Source of the DNA: JBBQED01 sp038320345
GTDB lineage: Bacteria > Bacteroidota > Bacteroidia > AKYH767-A > OLB10
Length of the DNA stretch: 64,000 bases
Direction of reading: 5' to 3'
NCBI GenBank assembly: GCA_038320345.1
Contig: JBBQED010000001.1
Location: forward strand, 1-64,000
The position numbers were made by a program, and so were the translations under genes. The stretch's first letter is position 1. Each line of letters starts with the position of its first letter. Under the pieces are notes generated by a model that saw nothing but the letters and a program-made list of their open reading frames with translations, ran no database searches and was not told the origin of the DNA. Below, in pieces: positions 1-12,000 of this stretch.

Positions 1-3000
1 ACAACTTTGTACCACCAAACCATAATTATCATAAATAGTGAGATAATAAGTGCCCGGTGCAAGGTTTGTTAAGGAGTCGCTAGTAGCAGAACTAACGGTA
101 TCCCTTACCGTATTGGTGCCATCCGTCCATACATAATGGAACGGCGCCATTCCGGCTGTGATATTTGCTATTACTTTTCCTGTGTTATTGCCGCATGCCG
201 CTGGTGTAATTACAGGTATTACGGTAACACTTCGTGTGATCACACTCACTGTATTCGAATAGGCAAAGCAACCATTTGGTAACATCACTTTCGCTTGATA
301 ACTAGATCCGTTAGAAGACGATATTCCTGTGCTAGGTGATAATCCACTTACAATACCTACCCACTCCACTGTTGTTCCTGCTGGATAACCGCCCGTGAAT
401 GCTCCAGTGTCCACTACGTACAACAAGATCTGATCAGGGAAACACAATAACGTATCGCCTTGTGAAATCTTTGGTTGTGGTAATGGGAAAGTAACAAGTT
501 GTATCGAATCTTTTCTTGAACATCCTGTTCCAGTTTCCAAAACAGTTACTGTATAGGTAGTAGTGGTAGTTATACCCGCTTTCGGATTACTAATATTTGG
601 ATTGTTAAGATTAGCCGTTGGTGTCCAAGAATAAGACAACGAACTTGGTGGTAATGGCGTGAATTGATATCCAGTGCCAGCTCCAGGCCAAACAGTAGAA
701 GTAATTGTAGAATTACCTGTACCGGTCAAAGAGTTAATATAATTACCTGTCCCACCGATTGCATTTTCAATTCCCATTGCTGCTGCTGTTGCAGTTGCTC
801 CAACAGTAGGTCCATAAATCACTTGAATTCTTCCAGGAGAAACAGATGCCGGACCATAGATATTAATTTGGAAAGAAATTGTGATTGCAGAGCCATCACT
901 AAATCCACTACCAACAGCATTATCCCATTGGAATGCATAAATATCGGTACCAATTAATCCATAACGCATACTTCCTGTTCCAGTAGGGAAATTTGCTCCC
1001 ATATCTTTGAACCAAGCTGCGATTGTGTTATTTGGAATTGTACTTGTAAATAAGTTCGCTGGAGCACGCATAGAAACCGCATCAATGGTTCCCTGATTTC
1101 CTGCACCCACCCATCCATTTGTACACATACTCATCTGTGAAAATGAATTACCGTTATAGTTAAATATAAATGGTAGTGTAATTACCACTCCTCCGTCATC
1201 CTGAGAAGTACTTCCCATTCCAGATGTTAATTGACCTACAGTATTAATAATTGTAATATTGGGTCCGGAAAGTTGAGTATATGTTTGACCAGTTAAACTG
1301 GTTAAGCTATATGAAATGCCTGAAGGTGCTATATAAGGAGTAGCACTTAATGTAATTTGAGCACTATCACCAGAACATAAACTTACAGGAGAAGAAGTAA
1401 GTGAATTAATTGTTGGGCGCGGAGTAACAGTTATTGTAACCGTTTTAATATCCTGACAATTACTACTAACTCCACCTGTTGTATCCAAAGCTGTTAACGT
1501 ATAAGTAGTAGTAACATTAGGAGCAACTTTATAAGAAGCACCAATAAAGTTACCCGGTGTCCAAACATATTTATAGTTTGGATCATTAGCACTACTTGCA
1601 GTAAGAATAGTACTATCCGACTGACATAATGTAATGGCAGAAGAAACTGTAACTGCAGGAGCAGTGGTTATAGTCGCTGTTACTGGAGTTCTTAGACTTG
1701 CACATCCTGAAGAAATAGACCAATCATAAAAATAATAATACAAACCATTATTAGCAGTATTGGTAGGAGCCGCAGTAAGTGTACTTGTAAGAATTGAAAC
1801 CACACCAGGCACTGTATAGGGGTATGTACATGCACAAGTTGAAGGTTCAAATCCAATACCTGTAATTCCAGTGTAACTACCAGGTCGCAATTTGTAATTT
1901 GTGCCCGGCACTAAATTGAAATTCAAATTCACAGTTTGTCCGACAACAGATGCAATTGGAGATCCAACAACATTGACTGTTGCAGTATGTACAATAACAC
2001 CTGCTCCATTGATTACATCAATTGTAATTGTTCCCGCAGCATTTGTAGCGCTCACAGGATATACCTTAACCGAATTCAATGTGAATGCTGAATACACGTC
2101 GAATACTAGTCCAAAGTTAGTAGTACCAGCACCAGATGTTGGTGTTATTTTATTCGGTATTCCAACACTTGAAGCTGATCCGCCATTTGTAATTGCACTT
2201 ACATAGTAGGTAGTAGTTGAAGAAATTGCAGGTGTTGTAAATGGAGAACCGGTTCCAACGGCAGCGCCTCCTGATGCAGAAGTATACCAATTTAAGGTTG
2301 TACCTGCTGATGAAGTAGCAGCAAGCATAACTGTACCAGTACCACATCTGCCAGCAGCAGTTGTTCCAGTTACTTGAGGATTATTTACAATAATTTGTCT
2401 TACTAAAGAAGGTGATCCAGAAATTGGAGTACCTCCACAACTGATATTACAACGATACCAAGAAGTTGAGCTGAGATTAGCTGCATACGTTGCATTGGTA
2501 GCGCCGCTAATTGGGAACCAAGGACCTGAGGAGGATACTGCTGAAGAATCCCACTGATAAGTGGCTCCGGCAAGTAATGGAACCATACTCAAAGTGGAAA
2601 TTCCCCCTAAACATAATATTGTATCGGTCGCATTTGTAGTTATTGTTGAAGGATAGTTAAGATTAAATATTCCAAGATCTGCAGTACAAGTAATGTCGGC
2701 AGGGTTTCTTACCCAAACACTATAGGAACCAACTGACAAATTACTGAATGCATTAGAAACTTGCCATGGACCAGAAGCTCCATTAATGCTATACTCAAAT
2801 GCATTGTATTTGATAACAAGATTATCAACTGTATGCGCTTCTGAAATAGCACCAGTACGTGCTTTAAATACATGAGACCAAGTTGAACGATTGGCCGTTA
2901 AATAAGCAGCCGGTAATTGAACATTATTAAATAGTGGTACTCCATCAAGCGAAACCGTAACAAATCCAGCAGCATCAATTTTAATAGTAACGTGCTTCGT

Positions 3001-6000
3001 ATTATTTAACCAAGTTGTATTGTTACTATATCCAAGAACTCCTGGAGCTGTTGGTGGTTGCAAGTCCGTTGTACTATTATACATCAGATAAACTCCTGGT
3101 ACGTTACCACCGGTATTTGGATAAGCATCAAAGGTAAGTTTGAGTTTAGTTCCAGTGCCGCACTCAAACTGAGGCGTTGTTGATGTTGGACTAACGTCAT
3201 CACCAAAACTATAGCTAAATCCATCTGCACCACTTGGTAAAACTCCCAAATCAAAATCAATCTGATAGTTTGCTGCAGCTATTGATGATGGATTAAACAC
3301 TTGGAATGCTCCACTTTGACTGGCAACGTTTCCTGTAATGACGCATTGTCCTCCAGTTATTGCTGCACTTCCTGTAACAGCTGCTGCAGTTCCAAGAGTT
3401 GATGAAGTGAAATCATTATTATACCAGTTCGTTAATAAGCCAGAACCTTGAGCACTTACTATAATGGTTCCTGTTGCTGAACATCCAGTAGGTGATAATC
3501 CTATTACTGATCCAGTAATTCCGACTGTGTAACTTGCAAAATCAAATCCTTCTGTACCTGGACATGCTGTATTACGCATGTAAACTCTGAATTTATTTAA
3601 TCCAGAAACAGCAATTGAGTTGAAGGCAGATACTGCGCTGTATGGTTGTAAAATCGTTGATCCTGTTTCATCAGTCCATTGATATTCCCATGAACCACCT
3701 GATGCTATAACACCATTTGAACTAACCACATCCAGCGTTACCGTTGCACCTGGAGTACAAGTAACTCCTGAGAATACCGAAGTGGTGATAGATGTTGGTA
3801 CTGTTGAAATAGCCGCCAAAACCGGAACTCTTGCTCCTAAACAACCTGTTGTTGTACTAATATTATAAACGAAATAATTCAAAGTCGAAGTACCTGTAGT
3901 AAGCGCGCCATTTACAATCGAACCCACTCCATTACCCATTGGTGCCGGAAATGCCCCCGAAGAATAACCTAAAGAATTTCCTGTGTTTGCAACTAGAATT
4001 CTATATCCTGAACCTGCTGGAATACTCCAACCTAAACTTAAAGTTTGAGGTGTGGTAAGTCCTCCATTTACAATTGCAATTGGAGCTGAAGTATATAATG
4101 TAGTTAATGCCGCATTTTGAAGTGTGACTGTAGCTGTTCCTGCTGCACTAGAGTACACCTGAATTGAGTTGATAGTTACATCTACATTCAAATTGAATAT
4201 TACTCCTCCATTTTGTGTGGACGTGGTAACGTTTGGCACTCCATTACTAGAAACCTGAGTTGATCCACCAGCTGATCCTGCTTGTGCATAAAAATTAGTA
4301 CTAGCGTTCAATAACGGTGTAGTAAAGGTAGAACCTGTACCCAAGGATACCCCTCCAGATGCAGATGCAAACCAGTTGATAGTAGTACTTGGAGATGAAG
4401 ACGCGCTCAATACTAATGCTGCCGGAGTACAAGAAGAAGCACCTAAAGTAGAGGTGATTACAGGTTCGTTAACTACGATAGTTTTATTTGTGCTGAAACA
4501 AACATTATTACTTCCATCTTTAATCAACACAATATAATGTGTTGTAGTATCAATAACAGGAGTAGTGAATGTTGCGTTTGTTTCACCAACAATATTAGTA
4601 TAGTTGATACTGTCATTTGAAACCTGCCACTGAAGACTTCCTGGAAGATATGGTGAAGCAGGATTCAATCCTAATGTGGTAACTCCGCTAAAACATAATG
4701 ATGCCTGAGAAGAGGTGACAGTAGCCGCAGATGGTTGAACATTTATTGTTGTAGTTGTAACATTATTACATAAACTAACGCTGTTATTAGCAGTACAAGT
4801 AACGGTATTAGAAGATTGAATATTTGATTTGAAGTAAACCGTATCCTCATTACTACCAGAATATGCGATGGTACAAGCTGCGTCAGTAAATAGATTTGTT
4901 ATTGGCGACCATACATAAGCATCGTAATTAGTATTAGGAGAAGTTACATTTAACATTGCGATCGCGTTATTACATACAACATTAGGCGCCGTGATTGTTA
5001 AAGGTAGAGGAGCAGTAACAGTGGCTGTAACTGCTGTTCTTGGACTTTCGCAAGCTGTAGTAATTAACCAATCGTAGAGATAATAATAATAAGCTGATGA
5101 AGCACCGCTTGTATATGCCGAAGTAATACTTGCCACACCTGGCACTGTATAAGGATAAGTATAACCTGTAGTTGCTTCTCTAATTAAACCAGTTAATCCC
5201 GATGCTGCGGTGACTACTAATCGTTGTTGCGCTCCAGCCGTAACTGGAAAGTTTAAAGGAATTAATGTTTTAACGCCTGGGGAAGCGGCTGTTGGTACAG
5301 AAACAGTAGCAGATTGAAGTATTGTTCCTGCAGCATTTTTAAGGGCGATTGTAATACTTGCATTCGTTCCCGTTCCGACCGGATACATGGCAACAGACTG
5401 AATTGTAAATGGCACCGTAGCGTCAAACATTAATCCAATATCTGCATATCCTGTATTCGTTGTAGCACCAACTCTATTCGGCAATCCAATGCTAGTAGTT
5501 GTTCCACCAGCAGAAGCAGAAACATAATATGATGTTGTACTTGAAATTGTAGGCGTAGTAAATGTTCCTGTAGGGTAAGGCGCCTTTCCACCAACTGCCA
5601 TGGCATGAAAATAATTCATGTTACTTGCTAATGTTCCACTTAATACAGTAGGAATACTGAAAGTAATGCTAGCCACTTGCTTTGATTGATTGACAAGGCT
5701 GATCGGTAGATTTAATTCGAACATGTTTGGAGTTGCTCCACACTGAACCACACCTAAAGGTGTTGTACGACCCATCCCAGAATAAGCAGGTGCTGCAACA
5801 GTAAACCAGTTTACACAACTATTCCCGTTGAAAGTCTGAGTAGTTAAATCCGTAAATGTAACTACTGCATCAACTGTCAATGGTGATGTATTAACTATAG
5901 ATTCATAGAGTACAACTAGGTTTGCGTAGCTAGCAGGACTTGAAAGTGTTAATGTTCCTGAGTTAGGTAATGGTGAGGTATAACCTGATGATTGGTTAGC

Positions 6001-9000
6001 TATTGACAAAGCATTATTATTTAACGTTACACTATTTCCATATCCATCAAGTTGATACGTTAAACCAGATGTAAGTAAGCTGGGTGCCAAATTATTGGTT
6101 GGCATAAAACAAGTTGGCAATGCATTACCAGAGGTGTATTGGAAAGTATTATCAATAAAAGAATAGGCTTGACCATCTACTCCAATAGCAGGATAAGTAG
6201 TACCAAGGATAGAGTTTGTACCTAAACCGTTAGCTACAATATCATTATTAAAACCAGTTACTAGAACTGGCAATGAAGGATTCTGAAGAGCAACACCACC
6301 AGTAGAAGCAGCATACCAGTTCAAATTAGTTCCCACAGAACCAGTTGCACCTAATGTTACAGATCCGGTTCCACATCTTACTCCTGGAGTTGTTGTCAGA
6401 ACCTGAGGCGCATTTACAGATACTGCAACTTCACTTGATAAAGTTGATGCTCCTCCATTTGAACAAGTCACTAAGCAAGCATAATAAGTTGTTGAAGAAA
6501 TAAGAGCAGTAGTGTAAGAAATCGTAGTAGCACCAGTGCCTCCACTTACATTCGTGTAAGGCCCGCCGGAAACCGAAGATTCCTGCCATTGAAACGTTAA
6601 ACCTGGAGCTGCTGAGAATCCTGTTAACGTCATCGTTTTACTACCAGAAAAACATAAAGCAGCATTATCACCTACAATATTAGCAACCGTACTAGGAGGA
6701 TTGCCACTACATAAAAAGTTTACAAAGTTACCAGCATCCGCTCCAATATCATTGGGAGTTAATCCTGATCGGGTCTGACCATCAAAATCATTCGTTACGG
6801 AAGCAATCAATACTCCTGTTCCTTCAACAATAGTTGCAGTGACTGGATCGATATGTAAATCGCCTGTTAGCGCTGTTCCTGTTGCATTGATAAAGAATGG
6901 ATCAAAACTATAACTAGTATTGTCTCCCGCTACCCAATTGGGAGTATATAAAGGAACGTCCGTAACACCGATCGCTCCAAATACAGCGCCTGTTCCATTT
7001 CCAAAATAAACGTTATTTCCAAGAACGAGAGTAGCAGAGCTAGACAAGTTAATTTGATAATGTTTACCTCCAGCTCCTGCATTAGAACGATTATTTACGA
7101 AGATATTATTACGAATATCATCTGTTACAGCAGAAGAAGTTCTTGCAAAGGCGAATGTGTTAGTTGCTGTAGCTCCTACTCCTACACCTCCAATATAAAT
7201 ACTGTTATTCCAAATATTGGCGATTGCAATATTTTTCGAAATCCCTCTTATTAAACAAGGAGTAACAATGCTATTTCCAGTTTCATCATATCCTAAACGA
7301 ATCATATTATTTTTAATCGTCAACGTTCCAGAACCAATATCCATCCCTGATAAAACAGCATTACCATTGGAAGTAGCCACTGTACTGATGCTGTGAATAT
7401 TATTTCTTTCTATCACATTAGCAGTTCCAGTAGTAGGACCAGTATATCCAATTGCCTGATTGGTTGTTGCTGATGTTGCAGCAGGATTAGTCAATTTCAA
7501 CGTATGAATGGTATTGTTGCTAATAATTGCCGGAGCGTTAGTAGCCGTAGAAGAATATGAAATTCCTACAATACCTGCTGTTGTACCTCCATTGCTGGTT
7601 TGTGTTGCACTAGTCAGATTACGGATTGTATTTCCTGTAATGTTTCCTGCTCCTGTAGCCACTGCAATACCAACAAGTGTAGAAACTTGAGCTCCCGTAG
7701 CTGAATAGTTCGTATTCAGATTTGCAATCAGATTATTAGTGATAGTTGCATTGTTAGCTGCCGTATTATTAGAGATAATTCCACGCATTGCTGAAGCAGT
7801 GGTACTTGTTGCCGATGTTGAAAGCATATTGATACTGTTGGCAAGCGTTGCACTACCTATAGTATTATTGTTAATCGTACAAGCAAGGCCGCCACTGTAA
7901 TTTATCCCGTTAAAGTTATTTGCAATTGTTGTTGCATTGCCGATAAGATCAATTCCGGATATTGTATTGTTATTGATCACATGAGTACCGCCACCTGATG
8001 CACGGATGGCAATAATCCCACCCGCTGTTCCAGTTGTTGTAAAACTTATAGATCCGTTTGTTGTTGTTGAACCGATTAAATTACCTGTAACGGTTCCTGT
8101 ATTTGTATTTCCGTTTACAATACTAATTCCTATCATAGCCGCTGATGATATATTTGCGGTAGCGATGTTAAAATTGGTAATTGTATTATTTTGTATCGAA
8201 GTAGCCGTTCCTAAACCAACAGAGATGTCCATCCCCATATAAGTGTAAGCACCTGCTCCGGTCAATGAATAAACACCAGTTCCGGCTGAAGAATTGCCTC
8301 CGATATAATTACCGGTTATGATGAATCCATTTGCAGCATTCGCAATACTAGCAGTATTTGGAGTTACCCAAATCGAACGATGGGTTGCTGTGCTAGTCAG
8401 ATAGTTGATGGCTGTAGTTTGATAAAAACGATTATTAGATATCGTCCATGCAGTATTCCCTGCATCTATCTTGATGCCACTGGAGGCAAGCGTTGCATGG
8501 AAAATATCATAAATATTATTTCCTGTAATTGTACAGTTATCATTGTAAGTAGATGGATTAGTAGTTGATCCAAATGCCATAATTCCAATGGCAGGGAAAT
8601 TAGTGGATGCACCACTTGTTCCATGGATATTACATCCTGAAATCGTGTTATTGTCGTTTCCGGTTAACCCTAATGGATTAGCAGTCTGAATATACACTAC
8701 ACCACCTGGTAAAGTTGCAGTAGGTAAAGCAGTAGCATTCTGACCTTGAAGATCACAAAACGTAACTGTGTTGTTACTGGCATCATTACCGATTCGGACC
8801 GCTACTCCCAATGTATTCGTATTCTGAATGATCAGATTAGGAGTTGATCCTGTTCCACCAGAACGTCCGTCGATGGTAACGAAGTTGGCTCCGTTAAAAT
8901 CAATAGTAATGTTGGGTAAGGAACTTGTGATTGTTAATGGACCTACTCCCACATCTGGTAGAATTGAGAGCGTATTGGTTGCATTCAGACAAGGAATACG

Positions 9001-12000
9001 ACCAATTGAAATTGTTGGAAGTACTGCTGATCCGGTAACTATCCCCGTTGTGATATCTGCATTGGTTACTGAATAACTGAAAGTTGTTGAAGTAACTGCA
9101 GTTACTCTATATAAACCGTTATACACTGCATTGGTTAAACCACTAATCAATACTGTCGATCCTACGGATATCGTATGAGCAGCAGATGTTGTTAGGGTTA
9201 CTACATTGCTTGTCAATACTGCATTCGTAATTGAAAACGAAGCAGCTGTAGGTTCACCAGCATAAGTATTTTGCAATAATAAGGATACCGGACCTGCCAA
9301 ACCTTGAGAATTCAAGTCAGCAATAGCTGCATTGATATTAGCATAGTCACCAGGAATAAGTTTATTACCACTTAATCCCCCACCACATCCTAATGTAGCA
9401 GCAGAACCAGCTAATACAGGAGAAGAAGTAGCATTACTGGCCACTATCTGATAGTAATACGTTGTATTTCCCAGTAATAAACTTTGTGCAAGTGAATAGG
9501 TAGTTCCTGTTGAAGCTGCAGAAGTTGAGGATACAGAACCTACTAAAGAAAATGGTCCTCCAACATTTAAGGAACGATAAACAAGGAAACCTTGTTCACC
9601 ATTTGAATTATCATCCCACGTGATCGTAAAGCTGGATGTCGTATTTGAGTTTGAAGTGAAGTTAATCGGTGCACCTAATGCTACAGCTAGTGTACCTGCA
9701 AATTCGTCAGCTCCAATATCGTATGCTGTTCCTGATCCGATGTAACCAATATTGCCAAAACGGATATCCCCATCATAGTCATTGGTAACAGCTGCAATAC
9801 TTAATCCACCACTCTCTGCAATCGTAGGAATAGCAGTATTCAAGTGAAGGAAATTAGCAGATGCTCCGCTAGTACTTAGGAACGATGGATTTTCTACTCC
9901 ACTAGATCCATCTGCTGGGGCAACTCTTACTTTATAAGCTATAATATTTTGATCCGAATTTGTTCCATCATAAAAAAGAACATTATTAGGACCTGGAATT
10001 CCTGCATAAAAAATATTGTTATTAGATGCTGTTGCATATGTGCTTAATGTGGTGGATGTTCTTCTATAGGCAGCAGTAAATCCAGTTGCACCATTTGCGG
10101 TAGATGTATTTACAAAAATGTTATTACTCATATTCACAGTTGGTGAAGTTGAGATATAAGCGGCAGCACTACCGAATAACGCTCCAGAACTATTGGCATT
10201 TAGATATACACTGTTATTATACAGATTGATAGTAGTTCCACCTGAGACGTTTATTCCGGATAAAGGAATTGCTGCATTCGCAATAGTAGCACGCAGATCT
10301 CCTATTAGGTTGTTATAAATATTGACGTTTGTACCTGATGAAACTAATAGCCCATTGACTGTTGAAGATGCATTAGATCCTGAAAGATCATATATTTTAT
10401 TTCTGAATACGTTTGTTGCAGTAGCTCCACTTGCAGATATACCAGTAACAGCTACTCCTCCTGTTGAAGAGAGCGTGCTAATTGTATTGTTATTAATATT
10501 TATTGAAGGAGAAGTATTCGCACATGAGATACCTACAACTGCTCCTCCTGCTCCAGTGGAGCTGATATTACTAATCGTATTGGATGAAATCGTCAGAGGA
10601 TTTGATGCATTACCAGAGGCCGCAATATTGATACATGTTATTGCGCCTTGGCCAGTGATGTTAGAAATGGTGTTATTAGAAACTGAAGCATTATTACCAC
10701 CCCAATATGCATAGGTCATTGCCGTAATCGCACTTGTTCCACCCGTCCAGTTGCTAAATGTGTTTCCAGTTACTGTTCTACCAAAAGCAATTGTTATTAA
10801 TCCATCAGTACTAGAAAAACCTGTTAATGTAGTTGCACCTGTAACCGTAATGTTAGAGAAATTGTTGTTAATATGACTTACACTCAATGCAGAAATAGTA
10901 CTAGCTCCTGAAGTCAAACATACTACAGTACCACCAGCACCAGTTTTGTTAAATCCAGTAACAATTGAATTGTTGGATATGGTTTGCGTTCCACCTGCTG
11001 GTACGGTATAACTATGGGCTATAAAACTTATACTTCCCGTGGATGCTATATTTAGATTCGTAAAAGTATTTCCATTGATCGTCTGATTCAAGGGCGTTCC
11101 TGTACAAGTCATAAAGGTTAACGTCCCACTTCCTACATGCGTAATATTTTGAAAGTTATTATTACTTATGGATACCGTTGCTGTGTTAGCAGCCCCTGAG
11201 TTCGAAATTAAATTAAGCGTTTTCGTTGTTGCTCCTGTTGTATTAACACCATTGATATTATTACCATTAATATTGATGGCAGTGGTTACCGATCCTGTAT
11301 TGCTAATAATAAAATTAGTACCTGTTGTTGAAGTAAGATTTACTCCACCAATCGTATTGTTGTTAATATTTAATGTGCCAATACCTGATAAACCATTTCT
11401 AATTACACCAGCATCAGAAGTAAGAGTCCCCGGATAGGTGAAATTTGTAACAGTATTATTGTTCACATTAACTGTAGTTGCAGCAGTATTCAAATAAACA
11501 ACACATTGTAAAGTACTTCCTACATTCGTTTTAGTAACACTAAAAGTATTGTTGTTAATACTGATAACCTGGCCTGCCACTGCTCCCGACTGAGCCATCT
11601 CCATATCGATAGCCATATCGTAACTGGCAGCTGCGCCTGCAATAGTGATATTATTATTATTAATCGTAGCACTTGCGCCATTAGAAGTGGCAAAAGCCCA
11701 AATTCCTCTGTTGGTTACAGTATGATTAATTCCTGATCCATTATTATTATTAACCGTATTATACGAGAAATTTAAACTCCACTGATTATTAAACATTATC
11801 GCGGCACAAACACTTGAGGGTGAAGATCCACCTCCAAAGTTTAAAATTGTATTTCCTGTTAATGCTGAACTTCCTCCAATATCGTTGTTAAAATCACATA
11901 AAGTAAAAGGTGAAGCATTAGCAAAACCAGTCAATGAAATTCCGGTATTTACATTTTGAATCGTATTGCTGTAAAACTTATTATTAGAACTGGCACCACC

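Noticed and set aside
10322..10714. 130-codon plus-strand frame within the first 12.7 kb (and other plus-strand frames there)
   Set aside because: They lie antisense to the continuous giant minus-strand gene, have unlikely composition (Val/Ile/Pro runs complementary to Asn/Thr repeats) and no family features.
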